A DNA stretch of 64,000 nt, taken from Lolium rigidum (lineage: Eukaryota > Streptophyta > Magnoliopsida > Poales > Poaceae). The stretch spans positions 42,768,869 through 42,832,868 of the forward strand of contig NC_061514.1 in NCBI RefSeq assembly GCF_022539505.1. Direction: 5' to 3'. Shown here in pieces: positions 44,172-56,606 of this stretch (position 1 is the stretch's first letter; each line of letters starts with the position of its first letter). The notes under the pieces were generated by a model. It was not told where the DNA came from and searched no databases. It was given only the letters and a program-made list of their open reading frames with translations. The position numbers and the translations under genes are program-made.

Positions 44172-46781
44172 GCACTTTCTGCGCCTAGCTGAAAGACGTT
44201 AAAGAAAATCACTTCTTGGGAGATAACCCATGTTTCATTTTATTTACTGTATTGTTGAGTCTTGGAAGTTGTTTACTACTGTAGCAACCTCTCCTTATCA
44301 TGTTTTTGTGCCAAGTAAAGTCTCTATGGTAAAATTGATGCTAGATTTGGATTGCTGCGCAGAAACAGCATTGTTGTCTGTCACGAATTCGCGCAGAACT
44401 CTCTGTAGAAGAGTCAAAAAAATCTGCAAATTTACGTGCATGATCCTCAGATATGTACGCAACTTTCATTAGTTTTGAGTTTTTCCGTTTGAGCAAGTTA
44501 AGTGCCCCTGCAAAATTCGTCTTTACGGACTGTTCTGTTTTGACAGATTCTGCCTTATATTTCGCATTGCCGCTTTTGCTATGTTGAATGAGTTTATTTG
44601 TTCTATTAACTTTCAGAAACTTTGTGCAATGTCCAGAAGTGTTAAGAATGATTGTGTCAACTCTGAATATGTGAATTTTTGATTATGCACTAACCCTCTA
44701 ATGAGTTTGCTTGAAGTTTGGTGTGGAGGAAGTTTTCAAGGGTCAAGAGAAGAGGATGATATACTATGATCAAGAAGAGTGAAAGGTCTAAGCTTGGGGA
44801 TGCCCCGGTGGTTCATCCCTGCATATTTTAATAAGACTCAAGCATCTAAGCTTGGGGATGCCTTGGGCATCCCCTTCTTCATCGACAACTTATCAGGTCA
44901 CTTCTAGTGAAACTATATTTTTATTCCATCACATCTTATGTTCTTTACTTAGAGCGTCGGTTTGCTTTTATTTTTGCTTTGGTTTGAATAAAGTTGGATC
45001 CCACCATCCTTATATTGGAGATATTACGCTCTGCTTTTTCATATGGAACACTTGTGTTCTTAATTGTGCTTTAATGTTCATGGCGAAGGCTGAAATTGCT
45101 TCGTTAAATTGCTATTTGGTTGGAATCAGAAAATGCTGCATATGGTTTGGAATAACTTGGCAATTGTTTGAGCTCTCATAGATCATGTTTAAGCTCTTGC
45201 ATCATGTAGTTTAATCTATTAATGGAGAATTACCGTAGAGCTTGTTTAATTTGGTTTGCATGATTGGTCTCTCTAAGTCTAGATATTTTCTGGTAAAGTG
45301 TTTGAACCACAAGGAAGACAGTGTAGAGTCTTATAATGCTTGCAATATGTTCTTGTGTAAGTTTTGTTGTACCTGTTCATACTTGTGTTTGCTTCAAACA
45401 ACCTTGCTAGCCCAAACCTTGTACTGAGAGGAAATGCTTCTCGTGCATCCAAACACATTGAGCCAAAACCCATGCCATTTGTGTCCACCATATCTACCTA
45501 TTATGTGGTATTTTTCTGTCATTCCAAAGTAAATTACTTGAGTGCTACCTTTATAATTTCATTCATTTATCTTTGCAATATATAGCTCATGGGACAAATA
45601 GCTTAAAAACTATTGTGGTGATGAATATGTTGTTATGTGTTTTAGTTCTTATAAGTTGCTTGTTGAGCGGTAACCATGTTTCTGGGGACGCCATCAACTT
45701 TTTACCTTTGTTGGATATCATGTGAGATGCTATGCATGTTCATCTTGTCTGAAGTAAGTGCGATTTAATGATCAAATGGTTTGAGTATGCATATTGTTAG
45801 AGAAGAACATTGGGCCGCTAACTAAAGCCATGTATCATGGTGGAAGTTTCAGTTTGGACATACAACCTCAATCTCTTATGAGAATATTATTTGTTGTTGA
45901 ATGCTTAAGCATTAAAAGAGGAGTCCATTATCTGTTGTCTATGTTGTCCCGGTATGGATGTCTAAGTTGAGAATAATCAAAAGCGAGAAATCCAATGCGT
46001 GCTTTCTCCTTAGACCTTTGTACAAGCGGCATAGAGGTACCCCTTTGTGACACTTGGTTGAAACATATGTCATGCTCTATGCATGAGACTTGCAACTTGT
46101 AGGAAGTATTATGCATAGCACATATGAATTATTACTACCGTTGACAAAATTGTTTCTATGTTTTCAAAACAAAAGCTCTAGCACAGAAATAGTAATCCAT
46201 GCTTCCCTCTACGAAGGGCCATTCTTTTACTTTATGTTGAGTCAGTTTACCCACTTCTTTCTATCTTAGAAGCAAACACTTGTGTTAACTGTGTGCATTG
46301 ATTCTTACATGTTTACTTATTGCACTTGTTATATTACTCTATGTTGACAAATATCCATGAGATATACTCCCTCCGTTCTTTTTTAATTGACTCTGATTTA
46401 GTACAAGTTTGTACTAAATTTGAGTCAATTAAAAAGGAACGGAGGGAGTACATGTTACAAGTTGAAAGCAATTTCTGAAACTTAATCATCCTTTGTGTTG
46501 CTTCAGTGCATTATACTTTGAATTTATTGCCTATGAGTTAGCTCTTATGCAAGTCTTGTTGATACTTGTCTTGAAAGTACTATTCATGAAAAGTTTTGCT
46601 ATATGATTCATTTGTTTAGTCATTATCTTTGTTAGCAATCTTTTGCTTCAGATCACTCCATCCATCTCATATGCTTTACAATAATGTTGATCAAGGTTAT
46701 GTTGGTAGCATGTCACTTCAGAAATTATTTGTGTTATCGTTTACCTACTCGAGGCGAGTAGGAACTCAGCTTGGGGATGCT
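44172..46781 (+). other. 3' non-coding region of element E
   Basis: The first part (44230-45560) is shared with C (inverted) and F and holds two PPT-like AAGCTTGGGGATGCC copies (near 44790 and 44849), the second within a GGGATGCC/GGCATCCC hairpin. The middle (about 45600-46140) differs completely from C and F, which have the stem-loop module there. The end again matches C and F up to the polypurine tract at 46768-46781. It contains the Stowaway MITE. Confidence 0.7.
46367..46448. mobile_element. Stowaway MITE (82 bp)
   Basis: Ends CTCCCTCCGTTC and GAACGGAGGGAG are perfect inverted repeats, and the whole is nearly palindromic. It is flanked by TA on both sides (46365-46366, 46449-46450). Elements C and F have the uninterrupted site GAGATATACATGTTA at the same place, so the insertion is directly verified. 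Confidence 0.95.
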
Positions 46782-47740
46782 TGATACGTCTCAAACGTAT
46801 CTATAATTTCTTATGTTCCATGCTACTTTTATGACAATACTTGAATGTTTTATACATACTTTACATCATTATTATACATTTTCCGGCACTAACCTATTAA
46901 CAAGATGCCAAAGCGCCGATTCTTTGTCTCGCTGTTTTTGGTTTCAGAAATCCTAGTAAGGAAATATTCTCGGAACTGGACGAAATCAACGCCTAGGGAC
47001 CTATTTTTCCACGAAGCTTCCAGAAGACCGAGGGGGAAAGGAAGTGGGGCCACGGGGCGCTGCCACACTAGGGCGGCGCGGCCTAGGGGGCCCGCGCAGC
47101 CCTAGCGTGTGGGGCCCCCATGACCCCTCCGACTCCGCCCTTCCGCCTACTTAAAGCCTTCGTCGCGAAACCCTCTGTACCGAGAGCCACGATACGGAAA
47201 ACCTTCCAGAGACGCTGCCGCCGCCAATCCCATCTTGGGGGATTCAGGAGATCGCCTCCGGCACCCTGCCGGAGAGGGGAATCATCACCGGAGGGGCTCT
47301 ACATCATCATGCCTGCCTCCGGAATTATGCGTGAGTAGTTCATCCTTGGACTATGGGTCCATAGCAGTAGCTAGATGGTTGTCTTCTCCGCTTGTGCTAT
47401 CATTGTTTAGATCTTGTGAGCTGCCTAACATGATCAAGATCATCTATTTGTAATGCTACATGTTGTGTTTGGTGGGATCCGATGAATCTAGAATACTATG
47501 TCAAGTTGATTATCAATCTATCATATATGTGTTGTTTATGTTCTTGCATGCTCTCCGTTGCTAGTAGAGGCTCGGCCAAGTTGATACTTGTAACTCCAAG
47601 AGGGAGTATTTATGCTCGATAGTGGGTTCATGCCTCCATTTAATCTGGGACAGTGACAGAAAGTTCTAAGGTTGTGGATGTGCTGTTGCCACTAGGGATA
47701 AAACATCGATGCTTTGTCTAAGGATATTTGTGTTGATTAC
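46782..47740 (+). repeat. 3' LTR of element E, incomplete
   Basis: Starts TGATACGTCTCAAACGTATC after the polypurine tract CAGCTTGGGGATGCT. Has the GC-rich palindrome (CCACAC-TAGGGC / GCCCTAGCGTGTGG, about 47064-47122) and a TATA-like CTACTTAAAG at 47147. Collinearity stops near 47740, where an inverted LTR segment begins; the LTR's 3' end is not seen. Confidence 0.8.
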
Positions 47741-47944
47741 ATATCAATGATGATTACTATGTGATTTAATCAGGGCATTACGACAAAGTACATAGACCGC
47801 TATCCAGCATGCATCTATGCCTAAATAATCCACCTTCAGGTTATCATCCGAACCCCTATCGAGCATAAATACTCCCTCTTGGAGTTACAAGTATCAACTT
47901 GGCCAGAGCCTCTACTAGCAACGGAGAGCATGCAAGAACATAAA
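47741..47944 (-). repeat. inverted LTR segment next to the assembly gap
   Basis: 47856-47944 is the reverse complement of 47535-47622 with a one-base indel. The adjoining 47741-47855 reads as LTR sequence in the opposite direction (GGTTCGGATGATAACCTGAA on the minus strand). Either two LTR pieces lie tail to tail or this is a fold-back assembly artefact at the gap. Confidence 0.8.
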
Positions 47945-48044
47945 NNNNNNNNNNNNNNNNNNNNNNNNNNNNNNNNNNNNNNNNNNNNNNNNNNNNNNNN
48001 NNNNNNNNNNNNNNNNNNNNNNNNNNNNNNNNNNNNNNNNNNNN
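47945..48044. other. assembly gap (100 N)
   Basis: Exactly 100 ambiguous bases, the usual placeholder for a gap of unknown size. Sequence on the two sides is unrelated, so features cannot be joined across it. Confidence 0.98.
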
Positions 48045-48095
48045 CATGGTGCGCCACTGATGGCAGTCTTACGGCTAGGCCTTTTCCTAGTAGTG
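48045..48095 (-). mobile_element. CACTA transposon terminus
   Basis: On the minus strand the sequence begins CACTACTAGGAAAAGGCC at 48095, a typical Triticeae CACTA (En/Spm) end, followed by a GGCGCACC-type subterminal motif. The rest of the element lies in or beyond the gap. The adjacent bases CGG (48096-48098) would be one copy of the 3-bp target duplication. Confidence 0.75.
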
Positions 48096-48098
48096 CGG

Positions 48099-50304
48099 TG
48101 GGCATCGTGCACGGTTCGGGGGCGAGTGAGGTAGGATGCGATCGAGCAGCTGGGTTGTAGTATCGTGCACGGCATCCAGCGGTGGTTTTAGTGCAGCTGA
48201 AAACCCGGAAAGAGGTGGTCTGGGTTCTCCGAAACGAGGTGATGATTGCGCGTGCACGAAGGTGTTCGATGGTGTTTGCTAAGTCGTGGGTGAAGGAGGG
48301 AGGCGTAGCATCATTGCGACCTGGTCCTGGTACGATGCCTTTGCAGGCTACAGCTAGGTATGGCTAGAGGGGGTCTGCAGGTCTGGGAACGCACGAGCAC
48401 GCCCAGAACGGGGTGACCACGTCCATGGCGAGCATGGGAGAGGCTTTTACGGGAAAGGGCTTGCCTCGGGACCATGCCCGTTGGTTAGAGGGGTAGTAGG
48501 ACGTCTTCATGGCGCAGCCTCGATGGCTGAGGTGCCTGCTTCCTTCTTGAGCAAGAACGGGTGACCACCAAGGAAGAAAGAGGAGGGAGGGGGAAGCTAG
48601 GGCTTGGGGCTCGTGTGTTAGGCACCTCATGGGTCCAATGAGCCAGGGAAATCTTGGAGACAACGTTAGAGGCATAGGGGTGCAGGTCTAGGGCCTTTGG
48701 ACATGTGCCCATGTCATTGATAGAATAGGGAAGGAGGAGAGATGATGGAGGGGCTAGTGTAGGGTTTGACTATGGGAAGAAGGAGGGGATGCAGAGGTGC
48801 TAGAGGTAGTAGGGGTGCAGGTTTGTGAGTTCCCAAGGTGAGTAAGAGAGGAGGGAGGGAGAAAGGAGGAAGGCATGGCACAATACCATGATCAACATGG
48901 CCGGCCACATTCTTTCTCTCCACACACATGCATAAAATGGGCAAGGCAATGGTCCAAGGTGTAAGCTAAGTTGACCACAATGGATTCTAGGTGATGGAGG
49001 GATTAATATGGTAATTTGAGAGTATCAAGATTCGAGTTAAGAATTTGTGAAGGAATGGGAGATTTGAATTGAGGTAGAGGCATATAGATGAATATTTGAA
49101 TAAAATAGGCCTTAAAGGCATAGAATATTCTAAGTATAATAATCTCACAATTTATTTGGCAACACAAAGTGCAAGAAAAAGGCATGTATACCATTAACAT
49201 GCATATTGGTGAAAAACAAAATAAAACAAGAGATTAATTATATAGAATTTATTTTTGGATGGAAATAAGGTGATTTTAAATTCCACTCTCATTCCCTATT
49301 TTATTTGAGAAAAGATATTTGAAAAGGTTTGATAAATCTAGAAATAGTTTTGTGAGGAAACTAGAGAGGAAAGCATTAGGGTTTTAGAGATTTTGGGAGA
49401 AAGAAAAGTAGATAAATTTTTAGGAGAGTAAGAACTCAAGGGTATGTGATGATCTCCTAGTGTGGATATCATTTTCACACCAGGGTGTTGAAGATTAGGA
49501 CATCAATTAAAAGTAGACAAGGTATGGAAGTTGAAAATGGGATCTAGTGGTGTAACACTAGATAGGGTAGAAGGTCAAGTGAATATAAGAATTTCAAGGG
49601 TTGCATGGGACATGCACGACGTGGAAGTTGTAGAGGATGTTGTATAGATGAGATCCATGCGTTGAGATCACCAATAACCGTAGTGGGTGCTTAAGAAACA
49701 ACCGCCAAAGTTGGAACATTTTAAGCCTGCCATAACATCTTATTGACTTGGCTTCAAAATCATCAAGGATAAGTGGGTATAAGAAAGATTTTGTTCAAGG
49801 CAAGGACATGGTTGGGAAGTGCTCATGATAAGGTAGGTCTAGGACCAAGTGCATTGCCTTAGATGGCAAGGGGTAGCTTAATCCAGAGGTTCCAAAATGG
49901 AACCTTAAACGGATTTTGGGACTTAGCCAATTTTTATAATGCCTTAGGGTTTTTGACTAGGGTAAGAGAGAAGGATGTATTAAGGGGTAGATGATCCCAT
50001 GTTTTGAATTCAAGGATGGTTTGAGATAGATTATACCACAAAGAGGAATTTTGAGAAGGCACACCCATGTATTTTATTTGGTAAGTTGTTTTGTTTTAAC
50101 ACTAGGGGTGTTGTTCTATGAGGTAACTCAAGTTAAAGCTCAACAAGCGTATCAAGACAAAACATCTACCAACAGATCAAGGCAATTCATTCTAACAGAC
50201 AGATCAAGCCAATTCATCTAATTACTTTATAGAAAAAGTTTTTGTTCCCCCTAATTTTTGCACTAAGGACAACAAAACATGGTTGCAAAAGTTGGGGTGT
50301 TACA
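48099..50304 (-). repeat. probable gypsy LTR, minus strand
   Basis: The right end on the minus strand reads TGTAACACCCCAACTTTTGC, a start common in grass chromovirus-type gypsy LTRs. No frame with a retroelement signature lies inside. The left boundary is uncertain and set at the CACTA end; a TG occurs at 48099. No partner LTR or polypurine tract was found. Confidence 0.4.
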
Positions 50305-50505
50305 GTGGTGGTCGCTGGAGGAGGAGGAGGAGGAGGTGGTCACCGGAGAAGGAGGAGGTCGTCAGGTGTGGGTGGGCGAGGGAGAGGGAGAAGAAGGGAG
50401 GAGAAGGGAGAAGAAGGGAGGAGAAAGAGGAGGATTGAGAAAAAGGGAGAAAAAGGAGAAGGAGGAGAGGGGAGGAGAAGGAGAAGTGTTGGAGGAGGAG
50501 GCCCC
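50305..50505. repeat. GGA/GAA-rich low-complexity tract
   Basis: Runs of GGAGGAGGAGG and repeated GAAGGGAGGAGAAGGGAG. Strong purine bias on the plus strand. Frames through it are artefacts of the repeat. Confidence 0.85.
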
Positions 50506-50991
50506 CGAAATGCAAAATTCAGCTAAAGAATTCTGTGGCACATGGGCATATGGTGCGCCACATAAAAAAATCATTTTTTTTATTTTTGCACTATTTTTTT
50601 TACTTTGCCGTAACTTTTTTCTCTTTTCAAATGGCGATTCTAAAAATTGGCTAACAGGGTAAACCCAGGTGAATTCGGATGTAGAATTTTCTCTCAGTCA
50701 TTTTGATATATTGTGCGTTTTTTCAAGTTCGTATGCAACCACAAATCAAGTTTTATAATTTTGCAACGCAATTTCGCAGAAAAGTCAAAATTCATGTTTG
50801 TTAATTCTCAGTGGTACTAGATGACATAATACATGGGCACCTCGAAGGATTTTGTTTTTTGAAATTTCGATCTATTTCTTTTGTATTTTACAGAACTAAA
50901 AAATGCGATCCACGGGGGGTGGACTTGCGTGGAGAGCAAAAAAACCCAAGATCTAGTGTGCACATTCTTTGGCGCATAAGTGAAAGTTCAA
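50506..50991. other. possible CACTA-like remnant
   Basis: Contains TGGTGCGCCAC (50551-50561), the same motif found in the CACTA end at 48049-48059, followed by T-rich subterminal-type sequence. No CACTA terminus was found, so the assignment is weak. Confidence 0.3.
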
Positions 50992-52890
50992 TGTCGGTAA
51001 CCTAGAGGGGGGGGTGAATAGGTTCTACAATTTTTTCTTGACTTGTTTGCACTTTTAGGCTATGCGAATAAATAAAGTGGCCTAATGCAAACTAAGTGGA
51101 GCACCCTATATGAAAAAAATACATATATCAAGAACTTCAAGCTCGATGGCTATCACAAAATAAATAAGTGAAAAGAAATAACCGAAGCACTCGGAGACGA
51201 TGATGTATCCCGATGTTCACTTCCTTGAGGGGAAGCTAGTCACCGTTGGAGAGGTGCGGTACCACGAAGGACACCGAACGCCACGAAGGCACACCTTCTT
51301 CTCCGTGAGTTCCTTCCACGAAGTAGGAGCTCATTCCACTATGTGAAGAACTTAGGGAGGCCTTCAATCCCGTACAAACTTTCCGGCTCGATCACAAAAT
51401 TGATCGCTCCCGGCGACCGCTACCGCCTAGGAGTCCTCAACCTCCAAGAGTAACAAGATCGGAGGGGAAAACTTGGTACGATGGCTCAAATCAAAATATG
51501 TGTGGTTGAAAGAGAAAGGGTGAGGAGATATTCGAGATGCACGGATCAACTCTCAAAATCGATGGACGAATCTCTCAAACTCAAGGATTTGAGTTGGGGA
51601 ATAGAGAAGAAGTTCTTGAGACCTTTAGCAATTAGATCTAGATCAAAAGGAATAACAAAGATAAGGCGCCATGAAAGGAAACAAGAAAAGGAGCGTGGAG
51701 GAATCAAGCCAGGGAAGAAAAGAAAGGCCAGCACGGAGAGAGGAACTGTGCCGGCCGGCTTGACCGGCCGATTTTTCTGTTTTTTTTTCTCTCCCCTTTC
51801 CTTTAAATTCTTGTGGCAAAAAGAGGACCAAACTTGGAGTCTCTTTTGGGTAAAAACTGAGCAAACTTTAATCATCATCGGGAGCATAATATTGGAGAAA
51901 GAAAGATAGAGGCAACATGCAGAATATTTTTGTGGCGAACAAAAAGTGGTACAAACGAAATGGCAAATGCCGAGCAAAAAATCGAACCACCTTTGGAGAG
52001 ACTGAAAAGAGGAACCAAAGGTGACATTTGGTGGCGAAGATAATGTGGATGAAAGATGCCAAACGAATAGGATTGATTTGAGCCAAAGAACCAAAGAGAG
52101 AGGATTTGGTGACTAGATGTATACGTGAGCACCCTCTAGATGCCGCACGATCTGCGTTGAGATCCGGTTCTAGTCAATTGGGTCTGTTGCCTTGACGTTG
52201 TCTTATGCATCGCTAAGCGTACTTGGCGTGGGCTACGGGTCCCGCGTTTCAGTGATTGGTAGCGCCTACGTGATTTAGAAGTGTTGTTAGTGCTGATGTG
52301 GTTTGCTAACCCAACAATGATGATAACAGGGGGCTGCTAAATATGACACGTGTCAGCCAATGAATGCATGCTCACGTATACACCCGGTCACCAGGCTTCT
52401 TTTGAAGAACCAAATAACGACTCGAACCCCCTCTTAATAGTGCGGGGTCCTATACTCAAGAAAAACCAAAAAGGGGAAGACTACCCTATCGCGCTCTTCG
52501 AGCTTCATCTTCAAGCGCTCCTTCAAACTGTCTCGAGCTCTTCCTCTCTCTTTTCATATTGTGAGCCGACACCATAAGAGGGCGAGAGAATTAACCGAGT
52601 CCCGCTTGACCTTGATGACGGCGCCCATGGTTCATTCAAGCCGGAACACTTCAATTGATTTCATGCTCTATGTCTTGGTCACCAATAGCCCAACTCATGA
52701 GTCTTTGAGGATTGTGACACCGACTTCGTGCCAAACCTTCTCTCTTGACAATAACTATCTTGAATCCAACAAATGCTCTTCAAGCAAAACCTATGGATTA
52801 TTCCTTCAAACAAAAACTCAATGGAAATATTAGTCCATAGGAATTATCATCAATTACTAAAAACAAACATAGGGGCAAAGTACTCTTTCA
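50992..52890 (-). repeat. 1.9-kb LTR, minus strand, family uncertain
   Basis: On the plus strand it starts TGTCGGTAACCTAGAGG and ends CTCTTTCA, giving TG...CA ends. Directly beyond, the minus strand shows the polypurine tract AAAATGGGGAGAT (52891-52903), so this is a 3' LTR of an element extending rightwards. The left flank pentamer is TTCAA. The G-rich GGGGGGGGTGAATAGG and CTTTCAATCTCCCC phrases are very common in grass genomes, probably a copia-type family. Confidence 0.6.
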
Positions 52891-54966
52891 ATCTCCCCAT
52901 TTTGGTAATTGATGACAATCTCAATAATAGGGTTTATATAATGAATACAAGAGGTTGTATTTGATATGAACAAGTAACACAAAGTTACTATCACATATCA
53001 AAACCGATTCTACTCACACATAATACAACTAATGCAAGAGGTGTGAGTAGAACCAACAAATATAGAGCAAACTCCCTCCACAATATATGCACGTGTGATG
53101 AACTTGCATTTCATTGCATATATTGTCAAGCTTAACCTTTGGGAGAGTTTCCACTATATACTCAACCATGCAACACACAACAAATATGAGATGCATGAAA
53201 GGCAAACACTTAAGAACAAACCAATCTTAAGAATAAAGCCACTTCCCTTAAACCCTCTAAACTTCTCCCCTATTGTCAACAAATACCAAAATGGGTGAAG
53301 AAATTTAGAGACCAATATAGGATGAGTTCCTTCCCAAAGCGTGCATTTCTCATAGAATGAGTGAAGTCATATGCAGTTATCAACGTATGAATATGAGGAT
53401 GAACTCAAACCATATTGAGGATCAAAGATTGCAAATAAATAACAAGAAGAACAAACTTCAACGAAAGAAGCAAGCAATCAAAGGATCCAAAGAACCAATT
53501 GGACAACCGAAGATATCATGTAAGAGAGAAATAGTGCTCTAAATGAAATTGGAAGCTCCCCAAGGTTTGTGCATAAATTATAGTATTTGTATTTGAAGAT
53601 AATATGCATAAACATGGAATACTCACTCCCTCTATAGCATTTAGAAGAGACAAATTTGAGTCCAAAAGCATTCAAGAGATATAAGTGCAATAGGATTCAA
53701 TCAAAGTAAACCAAGCACTCATAAAATTTAGATAAAATAAAAAGACGTGATATCCAAGATGAAGTCATAAGATATGCCAAAAGGATTCTTGCTTGAGAGC
53801 ATATCTATATATATATAGCCAAAGGCTCCATTTTTCTCTCATGGTATATTAATGAACTTCATCCAATCAAAATCTCAAATATATCACAACTAACAATGAG
53901 GGAATAAAAGCTAGCCGACAAAATTCGAGAAAGGCAACAAGTATCAAAAGAAGGATTCAAATAAAACTTCAACAATATTGCACATGAGAGCACATTGAGG
54001 AATTGATATGCAATAAGTTGCTAATGGGCATATTTGGGATTGCTGAATCATAAACATGATTTTATATACTCCCCTTTATATGCATCATCTCAACTTACTC
54101 ACATAAGCAATGAAGAGATTTATTTAAAAGATCTTTAAGAGCCGCAACATTTGAAAATAAAGACTTTTATACAAAAATGCAACCTCCAAGAGGTTGGATG
54201 CAAGAAGAGTATGCATGAATAAAATACTTGTTACCGAGATAGAAATGGTGTGATGTAGTAGATAAGAGTTCGGTGATCATCCTAGCTTGGTTTCAACCAT
54301 CACCTTTCTTGTAGATGAGACAAGCTTCCATTGTATCTCCAATATACCTAAAACACACTCAAGTATATTTTGGTCCACGAACTTATTGGGTCCGGAGTGA
54401 TTAGACTAACCACAATATACATGAGCATGCCATAAATATAAACAAATTACATCTAGACATTCACAAGACTTAGAAGATCCAAACACGATTTAATTTAGAC
54501 AAAACATCAATAAATAAAAGAAGATATAAAAGGTGTGACAAAACACATTTGTTGTCCAAATTATATCCAAGAACCAAATCAACAAAAGATTTGTTCAACA
54601 AAGTACAACGAATGAACAAGGTAAAAACCATTAGGCATAAGAGATGCAATATAAAACACACATGCCCAAAGATTTATCTCATTCAAGCAAATAAAACACG
54701 TAATCAAGAATGAGATAGCAAACTTCCAAAAAAGCAAGATTTCAACAAATAAACCAAACAATCTACACTTTTCTCAATGGTACAAAGTACCGAAAAGAAA
54801 AGGTTTTATCTTTTAAGAATAAACACTTGATATGAAACAAGAGATTTTATCAAAGAGATTTTTCAAAGAGGCAAGAAAGACACATGGGAGCAACAAAGAT
54901 TTCTTGGCAAGGAAATAAGACAATAAGAAGAAATCCAAGGTGAAGATGATTCACAAGAGCTACCAC
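52891..54966 (-). other. internal non-coding region of the minus-strand LTR element
   Basis: AT-rich, with no frame over 75 codons showing a family signature. Read on the minus strand it leads into the polypurine tract at 52903. The element is cut at 54966 by the Angela-type LTR, whose adjacent pentamer is ACCAC (54962-54966). Confidence 0.5.
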
Positions 54967-55950
54967 TGTTGGAGATATGCCCAAGAGGCAATAATAAATT
55001 AGTTATTGTTATATCTTAGTGTTCATGATAAATGTTTACATCCCATGCTATAATTGTATTAACCGAAACATTGATACATGTGTGTTATGTAAACAACAAG
55101 GAGTCCCTAGTAAGCCTCTTGTATAACTAGCTTGTTTATTAATAGATGATCATGGTTTCGTGATCATGAACATTGGATGTTGTTAATAACAAGGTTATGT
55201 CATTGGGTGAATGATATAATGGACATACACCCAAATAAGCGTAGCATGAGATCAAGTCATTAAGTTCAACTTGCTATAAGCTTTCGATACATAGTTACCT
55301 AGTCCTTCGACCATGAGATCATGTAAATCACTTACACCGGAAGGGTACTTTGATTACATCAAACTCCATTGCGTAAATGGGTGGTTATAAAGATGGGATT
55401 AAGTATTCGGAAAGTGTGAGTTGAGGCATATGGATCAACAGTGGGATTTGTCCATCCCGATGACGGATAGATATACTCTGGACCCTCTCGGTGGAATGTC
55501 GTCTGATTAGCTTGCAAGCATGTGACTGGGTCACAAGAGATGACATACCACGGTACGAGTAAAGAGTACTTGTCGGTAAAAAGGTTGAACTAGGTATGGA
55601 GATACCGATGATCGAACCTCGGACAAGTAAAGTATCGCGTGACAAATGGAATCGGTATCGTATGTAAATGGTTCAATCGATCACTAAGTTATCGTTGAAT
55701 GTGTGGGAGCCATTATGGATCTCCAGATCCCGCTATTGGTTATTGGTCGGAGAGGAGTCTCGACCATGTCTGCATAGTTCACGAACCGTAGGGTGACGTG
55801 CTTAAGGTTCGATGTCGCATAAGTAGATTCGGAATATGAGATGGAGTCCGAAGTTTGTTCGGAGTCTCGGATGGGATCCAGGACATCACGAGGAGGTCCG
55901 GAATGGTCCGGAGAATAAGATTCATATAATGGAAGTTGATTTCTAGGTTG
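54967..55950 (+). repeat. Angela-type LTR, 5' portion
   Basis: Starts TGTTGGAGATATGCCCAAG and keeps the order of the known LTR up to CCGGAATGGTCCGGAGAATA (about 55898). The break to element F sequence falls between about 55935 and 55966; the exact base is unclear. Confidence 0.8.
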
Positions 55951-55968
55951 CATGCTAGTAGCAATGAT

Positions 55969-56606
55969 ATTAGTATGAACGCTTTGAACACCATTGTTGC
56001 TAATGATATGGAAAATTCTAAGCTTGGGGAAGCTGGTTTTGATGAGCATGACATTTTTAGTCCCCAAGCATTGAGGAGAAAATTTTCTTTGATGATACTT
56101 TGCCTCCTATTTATGATGATTATAATGATAGTGGTCTTTTGGTGCCGCCTACTATGGAGAGTAAATTTTATTATGATTATACTATGCCTCCTACACTTGA
56201 TGAGAATAATAATGATAGCTACTTTGTTGAATTTGCTCCCACTACAACTAATAAAATTGATTATGCTTATGTGGAGAGTAATAATTTTATGCATATAGCT
56301 CATGATAAGAATGTTTCATGTGATAGTTATATTGTTGAGTTTCTTCATGATGCTACTGAAAATCTTTATGAGAGAGGAAAATATGGTTGTAGAAATTTTC
56401 GTGTTACTAAAACACCTCTCTTTTTGCTGAAAATCTTGAAGTTACACTTGTTTTATCTTTCTACGCTTGTTGCATTATGCTTCATGAATTTGTTTATTTA
56501 CAAGATTCCTTTTCATAGGAAGTGGGTTAGACTTAAAAGTGTTTCTAATTTGCTTCTTGATGCTCTCTTTTGTTTCAACTCTTATTTCTTGCGCGAGCAT
56601 TATTAA
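55969..56606 (+). pseudogene. membrane-type acidic ORF of element F, truncated and frameshifted
   Basis: Counterpart of the element C protein: SKLGEAGFDEHDIFSP, PPIYDDYNDSGLL, the YERGKYGCRNF segment and the C-terminal hydrophobic stretch KLHLFYLSTLVALCFMNLF with the basic KIPFHRKWVRLK linker. A frameshift near 56063 is caused by one missing C in a run of C (four here, five in element C). The start codon region is lost. The hydrophobic C-terminal part is conserved in character despite substitutions. Confidence 0.65.

Larger units (their letters stand above)
42121..47740 (+). mobile_element. element E: Athila-lineage gypsy element, 5' part missing
   Basis: The plus-strand gag starts abruptly at the Helitron 3' end and continues through protease (to 44168), a 2.6-kb non-coding region and a 3' LTR beginning at 46782. 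LTR start TGATACGTCTC(A)AACG and the polypurine tract match elements C and F, so the three are one family. The 5' LTR and N-terminal gag should lie beyond the Helitrons but were not found. No pol is present. Confidence 0.85.

Noticed and set aside
47836..48175. Open frames crossing the N gap
   Set aside because: They exist only because ambiguous bases contain no stop codons.
50242..50662. Gly/Arg/Glu-rich proteins
   Set aside because: Translation of a GGA/GAA low-complexity tract; every frame is open because of composition.
51546..52132. 182-codon minus-strand frame with hydrophobic segments
   Set aside because: It lies wholly within the 1.9-kb LTR and shows no retroelement or host protein motif.
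55385..56067. Minus-strand frames at the Angela/F junction
   Set aside because: One lies in the LTR and the others are opposite the plus-strand membrane-type ORF of element F.
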